Below, one piece after another: positions 18,044 to 25,680 of a DNA stretch of 64,000 bases. The stretch lies in assembly GCA_020638875.1 (NCBI GenBank), contig JACKHS010000001.1, forward strand, positions 1 to 64,000, given 5' to 3'. This stretch comes from Planctomycetota bacterium (lineage in GTDB: Bacteria; Planctomycetota; UBA1135; GCA-002686595). A program made the position numbers and the translations under genes. The notes beneath the pieces were generated by a model. The model saw only the letters and a list, made by a program, of their open reading frames with translations. It searched no databases and was not told the origin of the DNA. How positions within the stretch are numbered: position 1 is the first letter of the stretch; each line of letters begins with the position of its first letter.

Positions 18044-19732
18044 CTACTCGCCCCGTTTTCGCAGCTCCCTCTCGCGCAACTCCCGTCGCAGGACCTTCAT
18101 GACGTTCGACTTCGGGAGCTCGTCGAGGACCTCGATCTCGCGCGGCACCTTGTAGGCCGCCAGGCGCTCCCGGCACCAGCGGTCCAAGTCCTCGAAGGTC
18201 AGCGTCCGGCCCGGCCGCAGGACCAGGAACGACTTGACCGTCTCGCCGCGCCGCGGGTCGGGCACCCCGATGGTGGCCGCCTCGAGGATGTCGGGGTGCG
18301 ACATCAGCACGGCGTCGACCTCGTCCGGGTAGATCTTGAAGCCGCCGGCCGAGATCATGTCCTTCTTGCGGCCGACGATGCGGATGTAGCCGTCCTCGTC
18401 CATGGTCGCCAGGTCGCCGGTGAGCAGCCATCCGTCGCGCATGGTCTTCTGCGTCTCGTCGGGGCGCTTCCAGTAGCCCTTCATCACCTGCGGGCCCTGG
18501 ACGACGAGCTCGCCCTCCTCGCCGCGCGGCAGCTCGTCGAGGCCGCCGTCGATCGACACGACGCGCGCGTCGGTGTCGGAGATCGGGATGCCGACGCTGC
18601 CGATCTTGCGCGTGCCCACCAGCGGGTTGACGCTGACCACCGGCGAGGTCTCGCTCATCCCGAAGCCCTCGACGATGCGCGCGCCGGTGAGCGCCTCGAA
18701 GCGCTCGAGCACGTCCGGCGCGATCGGCGCCGAGCCCGAGAAGCACGAGCGCACGCTGCGGACGTCGATCGACTCGATGCCCGGGAAGTTGTTCAGCCCG
18801 TTGAACAGCGCCGGCACGCCGGGGAACAGCGTCACGCGGTGCTTGGCGATGCTCTTGACGAGCAGCGGGAAGTCGCGCGGGTCGGGCAGCAGCACCATCG
18901 CCGCGCCGTGCGAGATCGACCAGTTCATGCCGACCGTCATCCCGAAGACGTGGAACAGCGGCAGGCAGACGAGCGTGACCTCCTTGCCGCGCTGCAGCCC
19001 CGGGAACCACGCGTTGATCTGCGCGACGTTCACCGTGAGGTTGCGGTGCGTGAGCATCGCGCCCTTCGAGACGCCGGTGGTACCGCCGGTGTACTGCAGC
19101 ACCGCGATCGACTCCATGTCCACCGTCGGCCGCGGCGGCGCGGGCGGCGTGTCGCGCACCAGCTCCGCGAAGCGGTGCACGCCCTCCTCGCGCTTCACGC
19201 GCGCCCACGTGGGCGGGTGCTGGCGGCCGAGCTTGAGCGGCGCCAGCCAGTTCAGCGGCCAGCCCAGGTACTCGGGGATCGACGCCACGACGTAGTCCCG
19301 CGGCGCGAGCTCGGCGCGGTGCGCGCGCACCTTCTGGTCCCACAGGAAGTCGGCCGTCACCGCCAGCACGCACTCGGCGTCGTTCCACTGGTGCTCGAGC
19401 TCGCGCGGCGTGTACAGCGGGTTCGTCAGCACGACCTGCGCGCCGATCGTCAGCGCGGCGTAGTACGCGATCACCGTCTGCGGCAGCGTCGGCAGGTGGA
19501 CCGCCACGCGTTGCCCCGGCTGCACGCCCAGGCGCGCGAAGGCCGTCGCCAGGCGGTCGACGTGGTCCTGCAGCGCGCGATAGGTCATCCGGTAGTTCAT
19601 GAACAGGAGGGCCGTCGCGTCGGGCAGCGCGGTGGAGGTCGCGCGCAGCATCTCCGCGAGCGACACGTCCGGGTAGTCCAGACTCGTCGGGACACCTTCC
19701 TGATAGTGCGCGTGCCAGCTACGACGCTCCAA
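18044..19732 (-). CDS. fadD: Long-chain fatty-acid-CoA ligase (AMP-forming)
   Basis: 562 residues, the normal length for FadD. The ATP-binding P-loop is YTGGTTGVSKGAMLTH (about residue 210), the adenylate motif is GFGMSETSPV, and the C-terminal hinge is TGDLATMDEDGYIRIVGRKKDMI, followed by FKIYPDEVD and the catalytic Lys region LPKSNVMKVLRREL. It activates fatty acids to acyl-CoA with ATP and CoA at the inner face of the membrane. ATG 19732 starts MERRSWHAHY and fits the family's N-terminus (HYQEGVP). It could in principle activate aromatic acids, but the motif set and length favour fatty acids, so it should not be taken as the missing benzoate-CoA ligase. Confidence 0.92.
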   Translation of the reverse strand: MERRSWHAHYQEGVPTSLDYPDVSLAEMLRATSTALPDATALLFMNYRMTYRALQDHVDRLATAFARLGVQPGQRVAVHLPTLPQTVIAYYAALTIGAQVVLTNPLYTPRELEHQWNDAECVLAVTADFLWDQKVRAHRAELAPRDYVVASIPEYLGWPLNWLAPLKLGRQHPPTWARVKREEGVHRFAELVRDTPPAPPRPTVDMESIAVLQYTGGTTGVSKGAMLTHRNLTVNVAQINAWFPGLQRGKEVTLVCLPLFHVFGMTVGMNWSISHGAAMVLLPDPRDFPLLVKSIAKHRVTLFPGVPALFNGLNNFPGIESIDVRSVRSCFSGSAPIAPDVLERFEALTGARIVEGFGMSETSPVVSVNPLVGTRKIGSVGIPISDTDARVVSIDGGLDELPRGEEGELVVQGPQVMKGYWKRPDETQKTMRDGWLLTGDLATMDEDGYIRIVGRKKDMISAGGFKIYPDEVDAVLMSHPDILEAATIGVPDPRRGETVKSFLVLRPGRTLTFEDLDRWCRERLAAYKVPREIEVLDELPKSNVMKVLRRELRERELRKRGE

Positions 19733-19753
19733 CTCCCGCTCCCCCGCCGCTCC

Positions 19754-20479
19754 TCAGAGCGAGTACGTCAGGCCCACGAAGACGATCAGCCCGCGCGGCC
19801 ACAGCTCCATCTTGGCCTCCGCGCCGCCCAGGTTCTGGAAGGCCACGGTCGCCTCGCCGGGCGTGATGGAGTACTCGTAGAACGCGCCGAGGTCGAGCGT
19901 CGTGCGGTCGTTCAGCAGGTACTGCACGCCGCCGACGGCGCCCAGCGCCCAGTACGAGCTGCCCTTCACGTAGACGTGCTCCGCGGGGATCGGGTTGGGC
20001 GCGTAGTCGACCTCGACGTCGCCGAGCTTCACCTCGGGGATGTAGGACACGTCGAAGCCGACGAACGAGCGCCAGCGCCGCTCCGCGCCGAAGGGGTCGA
20101 AGAACCAGCGCGAGCTCGCGATCAGGTGCAGCGTCTCGAAGTCCCCCGCCGTGAGCTTGGCGTCGAGCGGCTGGATGGGATCGGGGTTGAAGCTGCGCAG
20201 CTCGACGATGGCACCGAGCGCCAGGCGGTCGGTGACCATGTGGTGCAGCTTGAGCGCGCCGCCGTAGTTGGGCGGCAGGTCGGTCGTGTCCGACCCGGTG
20301 CGACCCTGCAGCACGCCCGACAGCCCGCCGGCCTGCGCCTCGGCCTCGTAGAAGGCCCAGCCCGTCGACGCGCCGACGACCGTCTTGCCCGCACCGAACT
20401 CGGCGTAGGGCTCCTGTTCGAGCGTCGCGCAGGAAGCGAGCGAGGCGAGGAGGACCGGCAGGCGGAGAGAGCGCAGCAT
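19754..20479 (-). CDS. Predicted lipoprotein with outer-membrane beta-barrel-like sequence
   Basis: 241 residues from ATG 20479. The N-terminus MLRSLRLPVLLASLASC carries a lipobox (LASC), so cleavage and lipidation at Cys 17 are expected; the longer frame to 20554 would bury this signal and was rejected. The rest alternates polar and hydrophobic residues in short strands (LALGAIVELRSF, WRSFVGFDVSYI, YWALGAVGGVQYLL, TLDLGAFYEYSI) and ends in LIVFVGLTYSL, like a small 8-10-stranded barrel. Function unknown. It lies 21 bases upstream of fadD, same strand, so fatty-acid passage is one possibility but only a guess. Confidence 0.72.
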   Translation of the reverse strand: MLRSLRLPVLLASLASCATLEQEPYAEFGAGKTVVGASTGWAFYEAEAQAGGLSGVLQGRTGSDTTDLPPNYGGALKLHHMVTDRLALGAIVELRSFNPDPIQPLDAKLTAGDFETLHLIASSRWFFDPFGAERRWRSFVGFDVSYIPEVKLGDVEVDYAPNPIPAEHVYVKGSSYWALGAVGGVQYLLNDRTTLDLGAFYEYSITPGEATVAFQNLGGAEAKMELWPRGLIVFVGLTYSL

Positions 20480-20594
20480 CGAGATCGGGGCGAGGGCCGC
20501 CGCGGGACAGGCGCGGCAGGCCTCAGCTATAGCGGACCCCGCGCGCCGGAGCAAACCCGGGCCGCGCGCCGGGACGCCGCGCCTCCCGACGGGG

Positions 20595-21461
20595 CTACGA
20601 GCAGAGCAGCACCGACAGGCGCTGCTGGTACTCGAGCGTGCGCGGGTCCTGGGGCCCGAGGGCCTGGAAGACCTCGAGCAGCGCCTTGCGCGGGGCGCCG
20701 CCGTCGTAGGCGAGGTCGCGCTTGGCGGCCGTGAAGAGCTCCTCGAGGCCGTCCTCGACGCGCCCGGCGGCGACGAGGGCGCGGCCGTACTCGAGGCGCT
20801 TCGCGAGGTCGTCGGGTGCGGCCTCGGCGGCGGCCTGCTTCGCGTCGAGGTCGCCCGCGCTCGCCATCAGGTCGAAGCGCGCCTGCAGCGCCTTCGCGTC
20901 GTCGCGCCCGCGCTCGGCCTCGGCCAGGCGCTCGAAGACCTTGCGCGCCGCGGGCTCCTCGCCGCGCGCGAGCAGCACGCGCGCGAGCGCGACGCGCGGC
21001 GCGGCCTCCTCGGGCGCGTCCGCCAGGAGCTCCTCGAGCGAGGCCTGCGCGGCCTCGAGGTCGCCGGCCTGCTCGAGCTCGAGCGCCTCGGCCAGGAGGT
21101 CCTCGGGGCCGCCCGGCGCGGCGCCGAGGTGCGGCTCGAGGAAGGCGCGGATCTGCGCCGCGGGCAGCGCGCCGGCGAAGGCGTCCACCGGGCGCCCTTC
21201 GACGAGCAGCACGACGGTCGGCACGCTCTGGATGCGGAAGGCCTGCGCGAGCTCGGGGTTCTCGTCGACGTCGCACTTGGCGAGCACGAAGCGGCCGGCC
21301 AGCTCGCGCTCGAGCTGCTCGAGCGTCGGCCCGAGCGCCTTGCACGGGCCGCACCACGTGGCCCAGAAGTCGAGCAGCACGGGGACCTCGGTGGAGCGCT
21401 GGAGGACTTCGGTCTCGAAGTTGTCGAGCGTGACGGTGACGGGGGTCGGGGCGGTGTCCAT
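20595..21461 (-). CDS. Thioredoxin-domain TPR protein (CnoX/YbbN-like)
   Basis: 288 residues from ATG 21461. Residues 8-110 are a thioredoxin domain with an intact WCGPC active site (about residue 36), followed by FRIQSVPTVVLLVEG with the cis-proline. Residues 118-288 form TPR-like helical repeats (LLAEALELEQAGDLEAAQASL, RLEYGRALVAAGRVEDGLEEL). In E. coli the related CnoX/YbbN is a chaperone-linked holdase; having WCGPC rather than SxxC suggests redox activity is kept here. The longer frame to 21734 runs through Arg-rich noncoding sequence. The gene is divergent from the metal-uptake operon. Confidence 0.88.
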   Translation of the reverse strand: MDTAPTPVTVTLDNFETEVLQRSTEVPVLLDFWATWCGPCKALGPTLEQLERELAGRFVLAKCDVDENPELAQAFRIQSVPTVVLLVEGRPVDAFAGALPAAQIRAFLEPHLGAAPGGPEDLLAEALELEQAGDLEAAQASLEELLADAPEEAAPRVALARVLLARGEEPAARKVFERLAEAERGRDDAKALQARFDLMASAGDLDAKQAAAEAAPDDLAKRLEYGRALVAAGRVEDGLEELFTAAKRDLAYDGGAPRKALLEVFQALGPQDPRTLEYQQRLSVLLCS

Positions 21462-21697
21462 GGTTCGGTGCGGTCGCGGGGAACGCGGCAGCATAGCCCC
21501 CGCGGGCGGCGCTCCCAGGGCGCCGCCCGCAGAAGCCGCGCGCCGCGACGGACGGGCGCGCGTCGCGCGGCGCCGTCGCGCGCTCGTCGCACCGTCGCCG
21601 GTGGCCTGCACGCGAAGCGCACGCGGCCCGCACGCCGCGCGCACGGAGCGCAGGTGATGCTCACGCGACTTCCTCGGGTGCCGTAGACCGCCAGCGC

Positions 21698-21726
21698 TTG
21701 ACGGGGCCGGTGCCAGATGATAATCC
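21698..21726 (+). promoter_or_regulatory. Sigma70-type promoter of the metal-uptake operon
   Basis: TTGACG at 21698-21703 and TAATCC at 21721-21726 are separated by 17 bases; an overlapping GATAAT (21719-21724) offers a second -10. The -10 lies inside the palindrome at 21715-21736, so a bound repressor would occlude RNA polymerase. The distance to the first start codon (21777) fits a short leader. Confidence 0.6.
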
Positions 21727-21736
21727 ATTCTCATCT
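21715..21736. promoter_or_regulatory. Fur/Zur-family-like operator palindrome
   Basis: The 22-base site begins AGATGATAAT and ends TTCTCATCT. The outer six bases on each side (AGATGA / TCATCT) are perfect inverted repeats, and 18 of 22 positions are symmetric. It resembles Fur-superfamily operators (GATAATGAT-type half-sites), sits on the -10 of a metal ABC-importer operon, and is strikingly AT-rich for this genome. Which metal regulator binds (Fur, Zur or Mur) cannot be told from sequence. Confidence 0.68.
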
Positions 21737-21776
21737 AGACGCCATTTCCCCAGAGCGCTCCCCGCGCCGCCTCCCC

Positions 21777-22973
21777 ATGCGCCACCTCCGCCACCTGCGC
21801 CCGCTCGCCTGCGGGCTGCTCCTCGCCGCGCCCGCCGCCGCCCAGGGCTCGGGCATCACCTCGCCCGGCATGCCCGCCACCGGCTCGGGCCAGACCGACC
21901 GCTTCTCACGCGAGTTCAACCCCGCCATCAGCCTCGCCTTCGACGCCTACATGGACTACGTCGAGCTCGACGGCGCGGGCGACGAGGGCACGCACCTCGA
22001 GCTGCGCAGCGCCGAGGTGCTGGCCTCGGCCTGGATCGACCCGACGGCGTGGATCTACGCGACGGTGGCGAGCGACGGCGAGGAGCTCGCGCTCGAGGAG
22101 GCCTCGCTGCAGTACCTCGGCCTGGGCGACGCGCACACGCTGCGCGTCGGCCGCTTCTTCCTCGACTTCGGCAAGCAGATGCAGGCGCACGTGCACGACC
22201 TGCGCACGTTCGAGCGCCCGCTCGTGCTGCGCGAGCTGCTCGGCGAAGAGGTCAAGGGCGACGGCCTGCAGTGGGACTGGTGGTCGCCCGCGGGTGACGT
22301 CACGGTCGTGCGCACGTCGCTCGGCGTGTTCCAGTCGCTGACGCCGCACGAGCACGGCAGCGAGCACGGCGCCGCCGCGGGCGCGGAGCCCTGGCAGGAG
22401 GACCGCCGCGACCTGGGCAAGCTCGACTTCAGCGGGCGCGTGACGGCGCTGCGCGACGTGGGCACGAACGGCCAGGTGCAGGTCGGCCTCTCGACGCGCC
22501 TCGTGCCCGAGCTCGCCTACGAGGACCCCGCGAGCGGCAACCTCTCCGCGTCGGGCTCGAACAGCGTCTGGGGCCTCGACCTCACGTACGGCTGGGTCGA
22601 CGACACGGCCACCAAGTCGTGGACGTTCGGCGGCGAGTACCTGCGCGCCAACGGCGCGCTGTCGGCCGAGGTCGACCTCGCCAGCAACGTCGTGGTCAAC
22701 GACGGCGACGCGAGCGGCTACTACCTGTTCCTCGACCACGGCCTCGACCGGCAGTCGAGCGTCGGCGCGCAGTACAGCCGCTGCCAGCTCGTCGAGGCCG
22801 GCGCCGGCGACGCGCGCGAGATCGACGTCTACTACACGCACTACCTGTCGGAGTTCCTGCGCCTGCGCTTCTCGGCCGGCTACGCGGACTACGACGCCTC
22901 CCCCGACGCGCTGCGCCTCGTGATCCAGCTCACCGGCTTCGTCGGCCCCCACGACCACGGCATCAACTGGTAG
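21777..22973 (+). CDS. Outer-membrane barrel protein of the metal-uptake operon
   Basis: 398 residues from ATG 21777; an upstream in-frame ATG at 21717 lies inside the operator and was rejected. A signal peptide (residues 1-24, ending AAPAAAQ) is followed by alternating strands typical of a porin-like barrel (TLRVGRFFLDFGKQM, GQVQVGLSTRLVPEL, TWTFGGEYL-like, FLRLRFSAGYADYD), ending in a short hydrophobic strand with HDHGINW. A loop near residues 199-212 contains HEHGSEHG. It is first in an operon with a metal substrate-binding protein, ATPase and permease, so it may be a pore or receptor for the metal across the outer membrane. This role is inferred from context. Confidence 0.8.
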   Translation: MRHLRHLRPLACGLLLAAPAAAQGSGITSPGMPATGSGQTDRFSREFNPAISLAFDAYMDYVELDGAGDEGTHLELRSAEVLASAWIDPTAWIYATVASDGEELALEEASLQYLGLGDAHTLRVGRFFLDFGKQMQAHVHDLRTFERPLVLRELLGEEVKGDGLQWDWWSPAGDVTVVRTSLGVFQSLTPHEHGSEHGAAAGAEPWQEDRRDLGKLDFSGRVTALRDVGTNGQVQVGLSTRLVPELAYEDPASGNLSASGSNSVWGLDLTYGWVDDTATKSWTFGGEYLRANGALSAEVDLASNVVVNDGDASGYYLFLDHGLDRQSSVGAQYSRCQLVEAGAGDAREIDVYYTHYLSEFLRLRFSAGYADYDASPDALRLVIQLTGFVGPHDHGINW

Positions 22974-22981
22974 GAACCGCC

Positions 22982-23932
22982 ATGAAACTCCCCCGCCGCG
23001 CTCTGCTCCCCCTGCTCGTCTGTCTCGCCGCGTCGCCGCTGTGGGCCGCGGGCCCCGCGCGCGATCCGCTGCAGATCGTCGCGAGCGTGCCCGACCTGGC
23101 CGAGATCGCGACCGCCGTCGGCGGCCCGCGCGTGCAAGTCACGTCCCTGACCAAGGGCTCCGAGAACCTGCACAGCGTGCGCGTGCGCCCCTCGATGCTG
23201 GTCGCCGTGCGGCGCGCCGACGTGTTCCTCGAGGCCGGCCTGTCGCTCGAGTCGACCTGGCTGCCCTCGCTGTTGCTCACCGCGCGCAACTCGAAGATCG
23301 CCAAGGACCAGCCGGGCTTCGTCAACTGCTCGGAGGGCTGGGCGGCCATCGAGGTGCCGACCTCGCTCTCGCGCGAGGGCGGCGACCTGCACCCCGACGG
23401 CAACCCGCATTTCACGCTCGACCCGGCCGCCGGGCCGCACGTCGCGAGGCGCATCGCGGCCGCGCTCAGCGAGGTCGACCCCGACGGCGCCGAGCTCTAC
23501 GCGCAGCGCCTGGACGAGTACCTCGCCGCGGTCGCGAAGAAGGCCGAGCGCTGGCAGCGCCTCGTCGAGGGCATGAAGGGCAAGCGCGTCGCCGTGTACC
23601 ACGTCGAGTTCAACTACCTCACGCGCTACGCGGGCATCGAGACGGCCGTCTCGGTCGAGTCCAAGCCCGGCGTCGCGCCGACGCCGCGCGACGTCGCGCG
23701 CGTGGTGCGCGAGCTCGAGGAGCAGCACGTCGACCTGATCCTGACCGCCGCGTGGTCGAACAACCGCACGCTCACCGACATCGCGGAGAAGAGCGGCGCG
23801 AAGGTGCTCGAGCTGCCCACGCAGGTGGACGGCGCGAGCTGGGCCAAGACGTGGATCGACCTCCTCGACGGCGACCTCGTGCGGCTGCGCGAGGCGTTCG
23901 GCCTGCCGGCGCTCGAGGATCAGGGCTCGTGA
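22982..23932 (+). CDS. Metal ABC transporter substrate-binding protein (ZnuA/MntC-like, cluster 9)
   Basis: 316 residues with a signal peptide (residues 1-23, ending LWAAG). The opening IVASVPDLAEIATAVGG and the KGSENLHSVRVRPSM motif are typical of cluster A-I metal-binding proteins. Likely metal ligands are His near residue 50 (LHSV), His near residue 143 (NPHFTLD) and His near residue 207 (YHVEFNY); a helical backbone with two lobes is expected. Glu two residues after the third His is a possible variation. It delivers Zn2+ or Mn2+ (perhaps Fe2+) to the downstream permease in the periplasm. The stop overlaps the ATPase start (GTGA). Confidence 0.9.
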   Translation: MKLPRRALLPLLVCLAASPLWAAGPARDPLQIVASVPDLAEIATAVGGPRVQVTSLTKGSENLHSVRVRPSMLVAVRRADVFLEAGLSLESTWLPSLLLTARNSKIAKDQPGFVNCSEGWAAIEVPTSLSREGGDLHPDGNPHFTLDPAAGPHVARRIAAALSEVDPDGAELYAQRLDEYLAAVAKKAERWQRLVEGMKGKRVAVYHVEFNYLTRYAGIETAVSVESKPGVAPTPRDVARVVRELEEQHVDLILTAAWSNNRTLTDIAEKSGAKVLELPTQVDGASWAKTWIDLLDGDLVRLREAFGLPALEDQGS

Positions 23933-24663
23933 GCACCGACGAAGCGGCGCTGCTCGAAGCGCGCGGCGCGGCCTTCGGCTACGGCGGCCGCGCGATCGTG
24001 CAGGGCGTCGACCTCGTCGTGCGCCCGGGCGCGCTGGTCGGCATCGCCGGGCCGAACGGCGCCGGCAAGACGACGCTCTTCCGCGGGCTGCTCGGGCTCC
24101 TGAAGCCGCTCGCGGGCGAGGTGCGCCGCGGACCGCACCCGATCGGCTACGTGCCGCAGCGCGAGGTCTACGACGCGGTCTTCCCGCTGACCGTCGAGGA
24201 GGTGGTGCACCTGGGCGCCGCGCCGCACTTCCGCGGCGTGCAGCGCTTCTGGCGCGCGCTCGGCCACGAGGAGCACGAGTTCGCGTGCCGCTGCCTCGAC
24301 CGCGTCGGCCTGCACGACCAGCGCCGCGCGCCGTTCGCCTCGCTCTCGGGCGGCCAGCGCCAGCGCGTGCTGCTGGCGCGCGCGCTCATGGCGCGCCCGC
24401 GGCTGCTCGTGCTCGACGAGCCGACCTCGGGCGTCGACCGCGCCGCCGCCGCGAAGATCCTCGAGGTGCTGCGCGACCTGCAGGCGCGCGAAGGCCTCGC
24501 GGTGCTGATCGTGTCGCACGAGCTGCCGCTCCTGCGCGCGATGGCGCAGGAGGTGCTGTGGGTCGCCGAGGGCCGCGTGCAGCACGGTGACGCCGAGGCG
24601 CTGCTGTCGCCCGAGTCGCTCGACCGCCTGTTCGCCGGCGAGACGGTGGAGGCGCACGCGTGA
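23929..24663 (+). CDS. Metal ABC transporter ATP-binding protein (ZnuC-like)
   Basis: 244 residues, starting at GTG 23929, which overlaps the upstream stop. Walker A is GPNGAGKTT (about residues 40-48), the Q-loop region is GYVPQREVYDAVFPLTVEEV, the ABC signature is LSGGQRQRV, Walker B is LLVLDEPTSGVD and the switch His is in IVSHELPLL. These are all intact. It drives metal import with the adjacent substrate-binding protein and permease. The stop overlaps the permease start (GTGA). Confidence 0.94.
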   Translation: MSTDEAALLEARGAAFGYGGRAIVQGVDLVVRPGALVGIAGPNGAGKTTLFRGLLGLLKPLAGEVRRGPHPIGYVPQREVYDAVFPLTVEEVVHLGAAPHFRGVQRFWRALGHEEHEFACRCLDRVGLHDQRRAPFASLSGGQRQRVLLARALMARPRLLVLDEPTSGVDRAAAAKILEVLRDLQAREGLAVLIVSHELPLLRAMAQEVLWVAEGRVQHGDAEALLSPESLDRLFAGETVEAHA

Positions 24664-25547
24664 ACGACCTCGCCTGGCACGAGTTCGTCGAGCTCTTCGG
24701 CCCCGCGATCGTCGCCGCGCTCGTCGCCGGCGCGGTCGCGCCGCTGGTCGGCAACTTCCTGTTCCTGCGGCGCACCGGCTTCTACGGCGTCGCGCTGCCG
24801 CAGTTCGCCGCCGCCGGCGTGGCCTTCGGCTTCGCCGTGCTGCCGCTGTGGAGCGCGTACGTCGGCCTCGGCCACCTCGACGAGGCCGAGATCTCGAGCG
24901 GCAGCCACGCCGCGCTGAACTACCACCTCCTGTGGGCGTCGCTGTTCACCTTCGGCGGCCTCGCCGCGCTCGCGCTGCTGGGGCGCAAGGGCCGCGGCAG
25001 CGAGGCGGCGCGCGTGGCGGCGGCCTTCTCTATCGCGAGCGCGGTCACGATCCTGGCGGCGCACGAATCCCCCGCCGGCGAGGTCTTCGTCCACTCGCTG
25101 CTGCGCGGCGAGATCCTGCTCGTCGGCGTCCACGAGCTCGAGATCCTCGCGGGTGTGTACGGCCTCGTGCTGCTCGCGCTCGTCGTGTTCCAGCGCGAGC
25201 TCGTGCTCGTCGCCTTCGACCGCGAGGCCGCGCTCGTCACGCGCCGCCCGGTGCTGCTGCTCGAGGCGCTGCTGCTGAACCTCGTCGGCGCCACCGTCTC
25301 GACCGGCGTGATGATCGTCGGCCCGGTCGTGCTCTTCGGCCTGCTCGTCGTCCCGCCCCTCGCCGCGCGCGGCCTGGCGCGCTCGATGAAGGGCTACTTC
25401 TGGTGGTCGGCCACCGTCGGCCTCGCCGCCGCCGTGGCCGGCGTCGCGCTCTCCTACCGCCTCGACTGGCCGCTGGGTCCCGCGGTCGTCGTCGCCGCGG
25501 CGGCGTGGTTGCCGCCGTCCTGGCTGGTCGACCGCTGGCGCGGTTGA
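24660..25547 (+). CDS. Metal ABC transporter permease (ZnuB-like, ABC-3 family)
   Basis: 295 residues from GTG 24660, with about eight hydrophobic segments. FLRRTGFYGVALPQFAAAGVAFG near residue 40 and VGATVSTGVMIVGPVVLFGLLVVPPLAARGLARSM near residue 210 are the conserved ABC-3 permease regions. It forms the membrane channel of the importer. Three genes (23 to 25.5 kb) overlap by 4 bases each, so stoichiometric translation is likely. There is no regulator gene in the operon. Confidence 0.93.
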   Translation: MNDLAWHEFVELFGPAIVAALVAGAVAPLVGNFLFLRRTGFYGVALPQFAAAGVAFGFAVLPLWSAYVGLGHLDEAEISSGSHAALNYHLLWASLFTFGGLAALALLGRKGRGSEAARVAAAFSIASAVTILAAHESPAGEVFVHSLLRGEILLVGVHELEILAGVYGLVLLALVVFQRELVLVAFDREAALVTRRPVLLLEALLLNLVGATVSTGVMIVGPVVLFGLLVVPPLAARGLARSMKGYFWWSATVGLAAAVAGVALSYRLDWPLGPAVVVAAAAWLPPSWLVDRWRG

Positions 25548-25680
25548 GCGACGAGCGCTCGCTCCGACGCGCGCTGCGGCGCGCGCGCCCCGTCGCTACG
25601 CCGTTCGGCCCGTGGGCCGCGCGCGGGCGCGGGGCGACGCTGAGGGAACCCGGCCCACGCTCGCGCGCGGAGGTTTCGCC

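Larger units (their letters stand above)
21462..21776. other. 315-base divergent intergenic region
   Basis: This gap separates the thioredoxin-TPR gene (minus) from the metal operon (plus). The left half is Arg/Ala-codon-rich GC sequence with no structure that I can support. The right end holds the promoter and palindromic operator listed separately. The segment 21715-21740 is the most AT-rich stretch of this neighbourhood. Confidence 0.6.

Noticed and set aside
18044..19732. Benzoate-CoA ligase feeding the box pathway
   Set aside because: Length and motifs fit FadD-type fatty-acid ligases, and it lies 15 kb from the box genes next to an unrelated lipoprotein.
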